A stretch of DNA of 64,000 bases from Cunninghamia lanceolata (lineage: Eukaryota; Streptophyta; Pinopsida; Cupressales; Cupressaceae), in assembly GCA_027924645.1 (NCBI GenBank), contig BSBN01000829.1, positions 6,510,001-6,574,000 of the forward strand, read 5' to 3'. The translations under genes were made by a program, and so were the position numbers. Within the stretch, counting starts at the first letter, position 1, and every line of letters starts with the position of its first letter. Below the pieces are notes generated by a model. That model made no database searches and was not told the DNA's origin. It saw only the letters and a list, made by a program, of their open reading frames with translations. Below are positions 1 through 12,348 of this stretch, one piece after another.

Positions 1-2579
1 AGGAGATTGTAGGGAAATGATCTAGAACTAGATGCAAATAAGGAAGGGATTGTAGGATCTAGTCAAAAATTTTCAAATGAGATAAAAGGACACGAGTGAG
101 TTGGAAAAGGCTTGAAAGATGATTTGAAGGAAAATGATGTGAAAGTAGAACTAGATGTAGGATGGAGGAACATGTAGTAGCCAATTAAAAATCATAATCT
201 TGTAGCAAAGTGAAAACCTACAAAATACAAGAAATGCTAGAAAATCACAAGGAAACCCACCAAGCTTGGAGTATTTTTGGATTGTATGCAACTTGAACAC
301 ATAATAAGCATATTGGGGATGACCAGGAACAAAACTTAGGAAAAATTAACTAAAGGAATAGCCCATTTAAAGTATCATAATTTGTTATCTATGATGAGAA
401 AAATTGGACAAGTGCAACAAAGTGGGACTAGACATATGACTTTTGCAAATTCAAATTGCATCCCAAGACAAACTATTAGATATCTAATCCTACTAGATAT
501 CCAATCATGCCTGTGTATGTAATCTTGATCACATATGTTGTCAATTAGACATCTAGTCTAGGTTGACCAAATATTCGGTCTTGCCTAAAAAGTTGGTGCG
601 CAAACATTGTTACTCTTACACCCCCATTTCGTTTCTCCCACCCAAGTGATGGAAAGGAATTATTTAGATGGACCTGCATTTAGGACCCTTCTACAGTGTG
701 GTAATCTCTTCCAAAAATTTTTGTTATGTTTTCTCCTGCACAAATGCTCCATATGGACAAAACTATCTTTTGGTTAAATAGTCTAGAGATTACCAAGGTT
801 TTTAGTTTGAGGGTGTTGATTTTGGTTAACTTTAAGAGCATGATGGGAGATTTTACTATAGATAAATTCACTCAAGATTAGATTTTCCATGTCAAATCCT
901 TCATGAAAATGAGGCTAAATTATTTGTTGGGGTTGTTAACCAAATCCTAGAGTAGGCTCAATGTGATGATCTAATTTATGGTTTTTAGGAGGATATTTTT
1001 GTCTTAAGGAAGGAAAACTACATTGTGTTTCTCTAGAAAGGAAATATGACATCCTTATACAAGGATCTGGTCATAGATATCACATTATCAAGATCACCCA
1101 TAGGAATAATAAGGTGGCAAATTCTAACTAGTTTTCAATGTCATCTTTGTTGGATGACATTCTATGAGGGGAAGAAATTTTTTTAAGGTTCACCCAAGGG
1201 TGTAATCTCCTTATCAAGAGAATGGATCACAAAAGAAGTAACAAGTTTAGGGTCAATAGTATTAGCAATACTACAACAATTACAATTGGAGGAGTAGGAG
1301 GTGGAAAAGTTGTTGGCTCTACTTTAGGATCTTTAGATCGCTAAGATGGGAAGCTCTTATGTTTATCAATTGATATTTTATTGCCGCATGAATTATAATA
1401 CTAGCTAGGTTTGAACTTCTAAAATTTTGGTTTCTTGGTTGGTTGTGCCCTTAGTTGGTTAGTTTCTATGTGACTCTAGTGCCTTGAATCTTCTAAGGTA
1501 AAAGTACTTGATTTTATCAGTGTTAGTTGTTCCCTTTTATTTCTATTTTTTATTCATTCATTTTATATTCATGGGAAGGGACCTAATAGATGTCACAACC
1601 CTTATTTTCAATAATTAAATATTAAATTAATTATTATTATTTGATCCTTTGTCGACTAATTTTGACATGTGTTGGTGTGTGTGACAAGGACACTCTCTCA
1701 CTCTCTCAACAAGGAGAGAGTATCATTGAGTCAGAGGGCACTTAGCCAACTAAAGGTGATTTCATGTGAAGGGACATGTGCACACACCACATAGTTTCAT
1801 GTAGACTTAAATTGAATTAATATGTGTGATTGAATTTATGCCTTTTTTGTGCAAATAGAATAATAAGGTAGACTAAATTAAATAATTAGTCGCTATAGAA
1901 TTATTCATTACATTATTTTTACATTCTAATTTTGAGGAGTAGAATTAATTTTGATACCCAGTCTCAATAAATACTGATTTCCTTATTTCAATTAATCGTT
2001 CAACAAAGATTCTCTTATTTTATTATTGTTTGAGTAATTGTCTTCTATTTTTGGCCACATGGATGAAGTGGTAATATGGAAATCTTGAAAATATTTATTT
2101 CATTAAAAGATTATGGGGACTAATCAAGTAGTAAACGGAAGAGAGAATGGGAAAGAAAAGATATGTGAATTGAATGCATTTAGTTCCCCTTCCTGAGCGT
2201 GCACTTACAAGGGATTCTCCAAATAAATTTTAAATAAGAGTTTTTGTTCAAAGAAGTTGTTCTCTAGCTCAGTCTCTCACCTTCTAAAAGAAAATCTGTA
2301 TGTCTGTCTCTCTTCTTCTTCATCTATATTCAGGAAATTCTTAGCATTCATAAACAAGAAATGACAAAAGGGATTATACTTTGTAGGAGCTTAGATTAGG
2401 GAATTTAATATCCTCTTCCTAAGGTATCTCTAGAGAAATCAAAAGAAGGAGAAAACTTGCGGTTCCTTCCAACTCTTAATTCCATGCATCGGGAGAAAAA
2501 GGTTCACAAGATCTTCATATACTGTTCTATGTTTATTTGCATCTAAATATTCAATCCATATTTCCAAATTTTGGTTGCA
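1..2579. other. Unassigned intergenic or old repeat DNA
   Basis: No frame stays open beyond about 60 codons and I recognise no protein family on either strand. The stretch is AT-rich. Short readable runs on the plus strand around 1100-1350 do not resolve into a known domain. Probably decayed transposon sequence, but I cannot assign it. Confidence 0.5.
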
Positions 2580-2768
2580 TGTCTACCAGAGTATTCCCAA
2601 CTTTTTATCAGCCAAACCTACAATTTGCAATTGCTTGAAAGATTCAAACGCCTTTTTAACAAATCTATTTTGTGCATATCCTACAAATCATTTGTTCCAT
2701 GAGATGAAATCTCTCTATGGCAATTGGCCAACAGTTCATATGCCTTGAATGTGCTTACACCTACCATT
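2580..2768 (-). pseudogene. PPR-protein relic, distal part (interrupted by TRIM)
   Basis: Read on the minus strand this gives PPR-type text: RDFISWNK followed by a stop, then VGYAQNRFVKKAFESFKQLQ. That is the usual plant PPR pattern of 'V/I-SWNxMI-GYAQNG-FVxKAxExFKQMQ'. It continues the PPR frame lying at 4070-4317 on the far side of the inserted element. Plant PPR proteins of this kind bind organellar RNA in sequence-specific editing or processing; here stops and the insertion make it non-functional. Only about two motif-lengths can be read and no start, targeting peptide or C-terminal domain is visible. Confidence 0.7.
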
Positions 2769-3108
2769 TGTTGGGTGGTGAAGCCCAACCATTACAGCTA
2801 CCTCATTCATTTCTAGCTCTCCCATGATGAGGCTAAATATATTGTCTTTGTGGGTTATTAATTTATTGGCTATTATTAGTCATTAAGGGAGTGGAGTGTA
2901 TTTACTAGAAGATGTATATATAGTTGTGATATTTTGAAGCAGTGTTGTATTCTGGATTCAATAGAAAAGAGGAATCCCCTGTTATTTGTGGATGTAGCCT
3001 TCATGGTGAACCACGTTAAAATTGTGTTCTATCTTGCATATGTGTATGTGTGATTGATTTATTGATTTGCATTTAGTTTTATTTTTATCTGCCATTTTAT
3101 TGTTTACA
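2769..3108 (+). repeat. 5' LTR of TRIM element
   Basis: 340 bp, TGTTGG...TTTACA, near-identical to 3730-4069. It contains a GATGTATATATAG stretch around 2909 that could serve as the TATA element. Confidence 0.9.
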
Positions 3109-3110
3109 AT

Positions 3111-3122
3111 TGGTATTAGAGC
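3111..3122 (+). other. Primer-binding site of TRIM
   Basis: TGGTATTAGAGC, two bases after the LTR end. It matches the initiator-Met tRNA site of plant copia elements with one C-to-T change. Confidence 0.85.
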
Positions 3123-3164
3123 TTGGTTAGAACCAAGGAGGAGTGTGAAAAAAGTTAAACAGAT

Positions 3165-3668
3165 ATGGAAGAGAGCCCCAACTTGGATGATTGTGTTCAA
3201 TCTCTCATGTCTATGTCCCATGGCTCTAGAGAGAGTTTTGATGAAGTGGGAGCTATTCATATAGATGATGAAGCTGATTCTGTTATTAAGGAGTTTCTTG
3301 GTATGTTGGAACCTGACAATAACATGGAGCATATACAAGAAATAAAGAATGATTATAGTACTTTGTTTATAAGAAAAAAGGTTAGATTTGAATTGCCATA
3401 GGATATAGATGATGCTCCTGTCTATTTGGTTGTTCAAGTTCTTATGAGTGACTACGATCTTGATTCCCTAAGCAATGATGTTGGTAATGACGAGTCTGAG
3501 ATGTTGGCCTTGGCAAGATGGTTGAAGAGACTGCTTTGTTTGATAATAGTGATGGCCAAAATGGCAAAGTTGTGGACATGGATTCTATTGGTGCTTTGGA
3601 GGAGATTCATCCAGAACTTTCTTGAACAAAAATTGGCGAAGCTAAAATCTTCGTTGGAGCTGATATAA
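3165..3668 (+). pseudogene. Residual internal frame of the TRIM, unrecognised
   Basis: Two consecutive open stretches (3165-3401, 78 codons; 3426-3668, 80 codons in another frame) lie between PBS and PPT. The first begins MEESPNLDDCVQSLMSMS and is acidic and Ser-rich. There is no zinc knuckle, protease or polymerase motif. It may be a remnant of a gag or simply internal filler; I do not recognise a family. Confidence 0.3.
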
Positions 3669-3729
3669 CATTACAAATGGAAATGTAGGGGATATCTTGG
3701 TAGCACTGGTTGGACTTTAAGTGGGAGAT

Positions 3730-4069
3730 TGTTGGATGGTGAAGCCCAACCATTCTAGCTGCCTCATTCATTTCTATCTCTCCCACGATGAGGCTAAATA
3801 TAGTGTCTTTGCAGGTTATTAATTTATTGGCTATTATTAGTCATTAAGGGAGTGAAGTGTATTTTCTAGAAGATGTATATATAGTTGTGATATGTTGAAG
3901 CTGTGTTGTATTCTAGATTTAATAGAAAAGAGGAATCCCCTCTTGTTTGTGGATGTAGCCTTCATGGTGAACTATGTTAAAATTGTGTTCTATCTTGCAT
4001 CTATGTATGTGTGATTGATTTATTGATTTACATTTAGTTTTATTTTTACCTACCATTTTATTGTTTACG
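3730..4069 (+). repeat. 3' LTR of TRIM element
   Basis: 340 bp, preceded by the polypurine tract AAGTGGGAGA at 3719-3728 and followed directly by the CCATT duplication. Confidence 0.9.
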
Positions 4070-4317
4070 CCATTTGCAATTGCTTGAAAGGTTCAAATGC
4101 CTTTTCAACAAATCTCTTTAAATTGTTTGTGTGCCATTGCGTTGGCTTGAAAGTTTCTAAAGTCTTTTCAACAAATCCATTTTGTGTAGTCCTACAAATC
4201 ATTACATTCCAAGAGATGGCATCTCTTTGAGGCATTCTGTCAAACAATTTGTGTGCCTTGTCTATGCTTTCACATTTAGCATACAAGTCTACCGAAGCAT
4301 TTCCAACTTTCTATCTG
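4070..4317 (-). pseudogene. PPR-protein relic, proximal part
   Basis: The minus strand reads MYAKCESIDKAHKLFDRMPQ, then RDAISWNVMICRTTQNGFVE, then KTLETFK. This is the P-L-S type PPR pattern (MYAKCGSIDKAxxLFDxMPxRDxxSWNxMI...). The frame runs into the TRIM at the CCATT site and continues in frame at 2768 and below (QLQM then VGVSTFKAYELL) if one target duplication is removed. A short internal duplication of the FVEKxxExFK segment is present. Fragment only; non-functional. Confidence 0.8.
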
Positions 4318-4670
4318 TATAAAAAAAACCCTACCTTCAATATGCCTGATGGATGTCCATAAAGGTTGTGGTAATCTAGTTTACATCTTGTGCTAATCCC
4401 AATCTTTGTTTTATAAATTGCCATGTGCATTGTTTCTTTTTTTAAACCATTTGATGTTTATCCTTTTAATGTTGCTATTATTATTTAAGACTATATTATA
4501 CTCTGGGATGATTCAACAATTTGCATTCATGTCCAACTGGAACTTCATCTCAATGATACATTCGATTCCATTTGTGATCTAGATCTCCTTAAAACAATAG
4601 TTATGTTATTAAGCAAAATAAATGTTTGATGAGTTTTTAAACAAAATAATTGGGATTAAATTTACGTGAC

Positions 4671-4703
<33 letters not shown>

Positions 4704-4828
4704 TGTTCACAGTATCATTGTATGTGTTTCTTTGTCTATCCTTACAAAATAAATTAGATTCTTGTTTTTGTCACGTGGTATCTTCTTGTAGCAGCAACTC
4801 CCTATGCAGTAGCTCATCAAGCCAATAG

Positions 4829-4880
<52 letters not shown>

Positions 4881-5006
4881 CACAGTATCATTGTATGTGT
4901 TTCTTTGTCTATCCTTACAAAATAAATTAGATTCTTGTTTTTGTCACATGGTATCTTCTTGTAGCAGCAACTCCCTATGCAGTAGCTCGTCAAGCCAATA
5001 GCTTTT
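4671..5006 (+). repeat. Duplicated block with (AT)n microsatellites
   Basis: An (AT)n tract at 4671-4692 is followed by a block of about 140 bp (TTG repeats, then a unique stretch ending CAATAGCTTTT). A longer (TA)n tract follows at about 4833-4870, then a near-identical copy of the block (4871-5006). Copy 1 has five TTG units and copy 2 has three. The layout suggests duplication by unequal exchange or slippage anchored on the AT tracts. Confidence 0.9.
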
Positions 5007-6690
5007 TCCTTAATTTTGGAAGCTTTTATTAATTTTCCTTTTGTGAATCTCTACATTGGAAGAGGTTGATTAAGTGTTTTTTTCTTTCCATTTTTGTAAA
5101 TGTTTTTAACTCTAGACCCTTTGCAATCTATAGCGACCATTCTAGCTTTATTTATCTGTCATAGACCAATAATTGCATGATATGAAGAGATCGAGTAAAC
5201 ATTTAAAGTTATGCAAGAGCTTCATTGGTGTACATTTAATTATGATACCAATAGGATGAGATCATATACGTGTATTTTTAGATGATATGATATTAGTTAA
5301 GAGATCATTGTTTTGTGGGTGGCATCTTCTTTCTTACCTTTCTCTTGTTAATTTTGGATTTTCATATCTTGTTTAAGAGTGGTTTAAAATAGACTAATTA
5401 AGGTAGTAAACTTTTGAATCAATGCCTTTTTAGTCTAAATGTCCACGGGAAAGACGTAGTCACATTTAAGTTTTGGAAAATAGGTAGCCTTTCTTCTAAT
5501 AATCCATCAAATCTTCCCTTGAGATTTATTGTGTTTGTCTAGCCTTGGAGGTAGTTAAATAATCCATTGAAGTCAACTTTTGCAAGACATTATCTTATAT
5601 GTTGTTTAATTAAGACTAGACATTGTAAACTTAGGGTAAATTTTGGGTACTTTAAACAAACATAATTTGTAAGATAATATTATCTTTTAGATTGTTGATT
5701 AGTAAACCTAATTAAAAAGTAATTCTTGCTCACTTGATTTAGTAAGAAGAAATGACACTGGGTTTTAACTAAAGGAATGCAATATCTTCCTAAACTAAGG
5801 AATTGATAAATATTGGTAAATTTATCATAACTACAATCAAATTCAATTTATTTGGAGAATTTGATCTACTTAGAAAGTTGGCAATATGCTTGTACCTTTA
5901 ATATAGTATTGAATTGTAAAAAATGATCATCTAATTTTATTTTATGAATTCTTTATAGTATCTAATTAATTCTTCAGAGTACCTAATTAAATGATATCAG
6001 GTAGTTAGATTTTAGGCTTTGGTATCCTAAATTTAAGCTATGAATTTGTGAATAGATTATATGCATTTAAGTAGCCATGAGTATATTCATGATTCTTTTT
6101 TTTACAATTGTTTCTTTTAAACTGTATGCCTAACATTTTGAATCTATCCCTGTTCACCTGAGTGGGTGGCAGCCGAAACTGTTTGGGGAACTAGACCCTA
6201 GAGAGGGTTGCATACCCACTTGATCAATCCTATGAAACTTTTAAATGGCATAACTTATGGTATATATATTTGCATGTATTTAACTACATATTATTGTTTT
6301 CACTTCAATTGTTCATATGCTTCCATGACAAGATGTATGGTATATTGCTTAACTAAGTTATCGTTCTTACGATCTTGTATGCATCATTGGATGTTGTGAA
6401 TATATTTTCTATTCTTGCATTTCTATATGATGAGTTAGAGAAAGAGCATGGATAGGTGTTGAACATGGAACAATAGAGAAGGGTAGGTTTCTATTCATAA
6501 CCTATATGCCCATCAAGAGCTTAAAAGATGTTTTGGTCAAAGTTTGTCAGTCAAATTAGTATTAGTTACTATTTGATATTTTATTTCTCTATGCCATATC
6601 GTGATATTAGATTAGTATATGAATTTAGCGCATGCTATAGAGATGATAGATATATCATGTTGCACTAGATTTCTTCACCCATGTTGGCTT
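5007..6690. other. Unassigned AT-rich DNA
   Basis: No recognisable coding, RNA or terminal-repeat structure seen. The longest frame (6208-6399, 63 codons) is low-complexity hydrophobic and looks accidental. Confidence 0.5.
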
Positions 6691-6699
6691 CAGTTCGCT

Positions 6700-7290
6700 A
6701 GACCCCTCATGAAGGGTCAAGTAGCATTGCTAATATCCACAAAGAGATGTCTGTGTCCACCCTATACTATTCGTCATTCTCCATGAAAGCTTTACCCAGG
6801 ATCATTCTCACAGCCCCCACCATTAATTCATCTAACCTGCAGAGCATCCTCTATAGCCTGAGGTTGGAGACAATGCTGATGAAGGCCATTTGCCTCTTTC
6901 TATTGGTTAGTCTGACTAGGGTGTCCATCCCCCCACAACGAATAGACTCTGTTGAAACTATGGTGACAAAATGCAAAGGCATTTGATAGTGAGCAATGGA
7001 GAGAATGCAAAGTGAAGACGCCACCTTCCTCAGACTCCTTAACAAGATTGCCCTCCAAAACTTCTAGAATGCCAACTAGGGAAGAATGCCAACTAACACC
7101 AAGCTTGGCACTTAAAAGAATGAGTGCAAGCATCCCTTCTACTTGTGCTAGCTTCCAACCCCTACATATCATAATTGCCTACTCTATTGTCCCGGCCTTG
7201 CCACCCATGCTGAGGTGGCAAGGCTCCCTCCCAAACTCCGATGCCTCAATTATAATATTTAATTTACATTACATACATTTCAAATAATTA
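6700..7290 (-). pseudogene. Possible degenerate coding relic, helical-repeat-like
   Basis: This segment is less AT-rich than its surroundings. On the minus strand several overlapping frames give protein-like text, for example VEGMLALILLSAKLGVS, LVGILEVLEGNL and SIRCGGMDTLVRLTNRK. The Leu/Val-rich helices with GG-xx-LVRL phrases faintly recall ARM-type repeats, but frames change repeatedly and no canonical repeat is complete. It lies just downstream (minus direction) of the TNL C-terminal relic at 7373-7800. I cannot assign a family; it could also be an unrelated decayed exon. Confidence 0.25.
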
Positions 7291-7372
7291 AATTTGTATA
7301 TAATTTACAATGTTGGTTTTTTTAATAATTTTTACTTCCCATATAATTACTCAAATTTATATTTCATAAGTG

Positions 7373-7800
7373 TCACCTACTTTTGGCTAAATGTTGCAAT
7401 AATTCATAAAAAGCATCCATAACTATCTTTTCCTCACCCACAGCTGCCATTCTCATGTCTACCCCATCAACTTGTAACATTCCATTATTAAAAGAGGAGA
7501 ATGTCCATAATTCAAACTGAACATTGCTTCCCACCAGGGAAGATTGGGTGAAAACACCTATCCATACCCATTTTCCTTCTTTCTCATCCATCTACAGAGT
7601 TGGATGGATGAGATTGGAACCACACTTTATATCAAAGCACACGATCCATGCCTCGTTGGAAGAATGCATCTGTGAAAAGGTAAAATTCTTCTCCTATCTA
7701 CACAAGTCAATCAAAGTGAGACCAGGAAAGCTTCAAGACTTCACAATCGCCTCCACGCTAGGCATTGTCCACGTGTTATATTTAGATTGACATTTCTACA
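7373..7800 (-). pseudogene. TNL-type immune receptor, C-terminal relic (copy A)
   Basis: The minus-strand frame (7373-7591) starts MDEKEGKWVWIGVFTQSS, runs through VDGVDMRMAAVGEEKIVMDA and ends YELLQHLAKSR-stop. Further upstream, in interrupted frames, come LQDFTIA- and SSNEAWIVCFDIK-like text. The whole stretch to about 7865 is paralogous to 46610-47130, which sits just downstream of leucine-rich repeats. So this is inferred to be the post-LRR tail of a TIR-NBS-LRR resistance gene. No LRR remains next to it here. Stops upstream of the frame show that it is dead. It could be the 3' end of the TNL whose TIR exon lies at 14.0-21.2 kb (same strand), but the NB-ARC in between is not visible. Confidence 0.5.
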
Positions 7801-7865
7801 AGAAGTATATAATATAATCAACCAATAAACACTTATTACATAATAATAAGTTAAACTATCTAACA

Positions 7866-9437
7866 TCTACATGTTCAAGCATTCAAATTCAAATTTAACT
7901 TTCTTGCCCCCTTCCACTAGCCATTTTGGGCTCACTTAGCACACATGTGTGTGACATGTTATGAAATGGTTTTTAAATACATTCATTGCACTTTTAATTT
8001 CATTCCATGGGAGACAAAAACAAAATCATTAGAGGAAACATTGAGTTGGGAGATTAGAAAAGAATCTTAATTTACATCGTCACCCTAAGTCATCTACATA
8101 TTTGTATATGATGTCCTGTATCTTGCTCATTACCATTGAATAGGTTTACAAAGGAGTTTAACTTCAAATAAATCGATCTATGTGAGTCAAAAAACTTTGT
8201 AATGGTCTTTATAAACACCATCTTGACTATGTAGAGGTCATAAAAGATTGAGTTACACATTTTTTAAGAGTAAACATTCTATTATATTAATCATGCCTAT
8301 TAGAGATCATATTTGCATGTCAAGTCATTTTTGAGGAACTTCAGATCAATATCGAGCCCTACAAGATCCACCCACTATCTTTTTCTATGATAGTTTGGAT
8401 TTCAAACATAATTATCATATTGATAGAAACAAAGTTTCAAAATGTGGTGAATCAATTGAACATGACATCAACATTATTCCAATATTAATTATAGAGCTAA
8501 GCCACTCTATCTTCCTATTTAATTTTCATTTATTTCAATATAATTGAGTCTCAACTCTTTGATCTAGGTTAATTTGTTTTTCATTCATATTTATTAATTA
8601 GTCTAATGTAAATATTTAGTAAGGCTTATTTAACACTTATATTTTTAGTGAACCAACACTCCTAGACCCAACCTTACATTCCCCTTACATTTTCCTTTGA
8701 TCTTATCCAAGGATCTAATTAGTTTCAACAACATATATTTCAACTTAGATCTGATTGGGGTTTAGATTCACCCTTGTCTGTCATTATTTTATTTATCTTG
8801 AAGGTTTTGGCTTTTGAGTTAAGTCTATATTATTTGAAATAGTACATTAATATGGATGTAAGGATCCATGGATAGAGGCAAGTGAATGCACATTAGAGGG
8901 ACTCTACAATGTAGAGAGAATGGAGGAGAAGCAATTAGAGGTGATGGTTAGATTTTGGTGAATAGAGATCTACAAGGAGTTTGGGAGTGGGTATAGAGGA
9001 TAAAACTTAATGAAGGCTAGGATACGGCCAAGCCAAAATCTCAAAGAGGCAAAGGAAGAGGACTATTTTCTTTTGAGGAACCTCTATCATGTGATGGGGC
9101 ACACTCCAATTTGTGTTCAGATTTAAAGAGTGGTTTTACCACTCATCCTTTATTTTTAGTACTATGCTCACAAACTCTTACTTGGGATGTTTGATGTAGG
9201 AGTATCTAAAGGTTTGAGCAATAAACATCAACAAAAAAATATATTTTCTTTTGCTTTTGTATTTTCCTAGGTTACTTGTTAAATAATTAATCATGAAACC
9301 CCTTGGGATTAAATACAAGGCATCTTATTTAAAATCATTGATTAAAATCTCATGTAATGGCAATTGGTATGCCACACTAGGACTTGGGAAGAGAATATTT
9401 AATTTCTAAACACTTGTAACTTGTTTAAATATAAAAG
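7866..9437. other. Unassigned DNA
   Basis: No coding or terminal-repeat structure that I can support on either strand. Confidence 0.5.
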
Positions 9438-9752
9438 ATGATGCATCATTATGAAAGAGGTTATTATGATACCTCATTATGTGGGCGTGCATTAAAGAGA
9501 ATAGTCAACCAAACAATAATGTTGCATTTAGAAGACTATTCCAATTGGGATATTTTTAGCTATTGTAAGAAAATATCTTACAGAAGGGCCTTACACTTGA
9601 CCAAACTACATGCATACAAACTTGGTCACTCCATCTTTGGTGTTGTAACTCTGAAGCAAAAAATTCTGCATATGGAAGGCAACAGAAATAAATATGCATA
9701 TTTTTGGAGGATGAAAACTACATATAATGCTTGGAAATTGAAGGAGATTTAG
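9438..9752 (+). other. 104-codon open frame, unrecognised
   Basis: The frame starts MMHHYERGYYDTSLCGRALK, ends WKLKEI and is basic and Tyr/His-rich. No known motif, signal peptide or membrane segment. An ATATAAAAG box lies about 10 bases upstream, too close for a normal promoter of this ATG. The neighbourhood (9300-10100) has the texture of an LTR, so the frame may be accidental. Kept only because it is the longest open frame in the first 15 kb after the PPR region. Confidence 0.2.
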
Positions 9753-11400
9753 CTTCTAGAGAGAGGATCAATAGATAGAAAGAAGGAGCATGGAGTTCCT
9801 TCTATGTTTGTAGATTTCTAGGAAGCTTAAGTATAAAGATAGAAGGTTAATAGAATATGTGTTTTGTGGCATGTGTATGTTGTTTTGTAAGTTGAAATGT
9901 TGAGTTTGCAAGGAGAAACCAAATCAAAATTTCCTTAAGTAGTGGTGTTGCTTATGTTTGTTAGTTTCCAGATGTTGATTGCTATATCTGTAATGGGAAA
10001 CTATTACAAAATCTCTCGCAAGACTTGTGTATTATTCCAATATATTGTTGAGTCAAAATCCAATATTGCATTGTGAAAACCTTAGTTTTGTGATGGATTA
10101 TTGATGTGTTTCTATTCTCAAAATTAAATTTATGAAAGTTGTGTTTTCTTAAGTGATTTTTATTAGGAGTTTGTAAGATGTAAGTGTGTGGTTTTAGTAT
10201 TTTTGCAAGGACAAAAATTCCATTTATTTAACGACTTGTCCTTAATTATACCACAAAAGATCTAAAAATACTTTAACTCTTAAAATCATAATAATTATTA
10301 AATATAAATTATGGTTTTGATTTTGAAGAATATCAATTAAAGTATTTAGAAGTTGTCACATTTTGTAAAGTGAATTTGTTTTATTGTTATGATTATTTTT
10401 AAGCTTTTAGCATAAATTCCCACCTATCATATGTGTGAATAAGATAAGGTTTAGTATAGTAATTGAACAACATTTTAAAATATTTTAATAGTATTATAAT
10501 GATGAAAATTGCATTCATGTGCCCTTTTAGATGTTATGTCTTGATAAGTTGCGATGCTTCAGGAATAAACTGTGTGCAAGTTTTTATCTCAACATTTCAG
10601 ATCACACTCCATGATCCATCATTAGGAGAAAGCAAGAGAAGAGAGCAGTCCTATTAGAATATTCTTATGCAATGATAAGTTTATAAGTTCAACATATTCT
10701 TGCATGAATTTGGATCATAACATTATTATCTCTAAGTCCCATTAGCATAGTTTATCTCTAGAAATTTGGCCTTGATTCCCAAATTTATTATTTTCCACCC
10801 TAGATCACATGCATGAGTGCAAAAGTGATCTGGGTCATCTCTAGAGTTGTGGAGCTAAACCACTAAATTTTAAAAATTCACAATGGGCACAAGTTAACTT
10901 ATTCCACTAGTAATTGTTTGTTGACCTAGCATAATTTTATGTGGATTTATGCACTATGTTGTTGTATTTAAGGGCATCCACTCATTTATTTTAAAATCTC
11001 CTAGAAAACAACAAGCAACACTTATACATCATCACGAGAGAATAATCAAGAGCCTTAATGAGAGCATACTAGAAACATTTTTAGATTGTTTACATAAATA
11101 GATGGCATTCTAAGTCCACTACATGATTGTATGTTGTCTTTGAGCCTTGTTTATTATTGTTAAGTTGATCTATCTATAGGTTTTATTAGAACTAAGGATC
11201 AACTAAGAGAATGTTAGCATAAGATCCAGAGTGTATTAGATTACAAACAAGGTGTGTACAAATAGGTGAAGAGGTTGTGTTGAATCATAAGTCGACTTCA
11301 ACGCTCCACTAGAGGTGTCGAGTTATCTCCACAAAACACACTAGAGGTGGCGAGTTGACTCGACCAAACTAGGACTCCTAACTGGACACCTAAGAAGCCT
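9753..11400. other. Unassigned AT-rich DNA
   Basis: No recognisable gene or paired terminal repeat. Probably old repeat sequence. Confidence 0.5.
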
Positions 11401-11409
11401 TAACACCAC

Positions 11410-12348
11410 ATGTATTTACCCATGTAGGATATCTCCCCATTCCAAATAGGAATGTGTAGGAAGATGTATGTATGTTCTTGAATCATGCTGAAGTTGATTC
11501 AAGGATGATGAAGCCCATTTTGATGTCTTCGAAGATTGCTCAAATGTCCCCATGTCGATGTCGAAGGATGCCATAATCATATCAAGTGCATGCTTAATAG
11601 ATGAAGATGATGACAATCTAGAACCATGTGTAGACAGATGTAGAGCATGAATATCTAAAGAGGATAATGGTGATGCAACTTAATCAAAATTGTCATCAAA
11701 GAGAAGACTGATGTCCTCAATGTGTGCTTCCAAACCAGCAATGTGAGACTCTACAAAGACTAAGCAATGTCAAGTATAAATTTTTCCCAATCAACAATGC
11801 TAGGAAGATTCATATATTTATCTTGCTGCAAGGAAGTACCAGAAGCTCTCAAAGAAGTGACTCTAAAATCTGATAAAGCAATAGTAGATGGTGTAGGAAT
11901 GATTATTTCCTCTATGTCAACTAGATATTATGTATCTATATCATGATGTGGAATATTATTTGTGATCATAGTAGGATCATGCAAGAATGGAGAATATATT
12001 TGAGTCTCCATATATCTCCCAAACTTTAATCCATAATGCATGTGGACATTCAATATTAATGATGGCATACAAAGTAACATTTGGTTTATGTAAACTGATT
12101 AATCCAACAATATGATCACAAGTATTAAACCACTTTTTCTTCTAAGATTGTTTACCTAGTTCAGGGATAAGTTCATATAAATATGGCATGAGATTATGGT
12201 ACTTGAGATCTTTCAGGATGTTATCACACCAAGACTTATAATTACCCTTGTTTAGGTTGATTACATAAGAGTGAGTATCATATCCCATGAATAAGAACAT
12301 GTTAACTCTTTTAGATAATAAAAATTGACACATTATGAAACACCCCAT
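11410..12348 (-). pseudogene. Copia-type gag relic
   Basis: The minus-strand frame 12142-12348 contains NLNKGNYKSWCDNILKDLKY, like the opening 'KLxGxNYxxWxxxM...L' of copia gag (UBN2-type) proteins. Interrupted frames continue down to about 11416 with SSIKHALDMIMASFDIDMGT. No zinc knuckle, polymerase or LTR pair can be tied to it. It is an orphan fragment, and the assignment rests on the one N-terminal motif. Confidence 0.4.

Larger units (their letters stand above)
2769..4069 (+). mobile_element. TRIM-type (terminal-repeat in miniature) copia-like element
   Basis: The 1301-bp element has two 340-bp direct LTRs (2769-3108 and 3730-4069), both starting TGTTGG. The left LTR ends TTTACA and the right one TTTACG, so the final CA is mutated there. 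A perfect 5-bp target duplication CCATT lies at 2764-2768 and 4070-4074. The primer-binding site (3111-3122) reads TGGTATTAGAGC, one base from the copia-type initiator-Met tRNA site TGGTATCAGAGC. A polypurine tract AAGTGGGAGA lies at 3719-3728. The 621-bp interior has no reverse transcriptase, integrase or protease, so mobilisation needed an autonomous copia partner. The element is inserted in a PPR relic. Confidence 0.92.

Noticed and set aside
9438..9752. A real 104-codon gene
   Set aside because: No family motif, no promoter spacing, and surroundings that look like LTR DNA; listed only as an unassigned frame.
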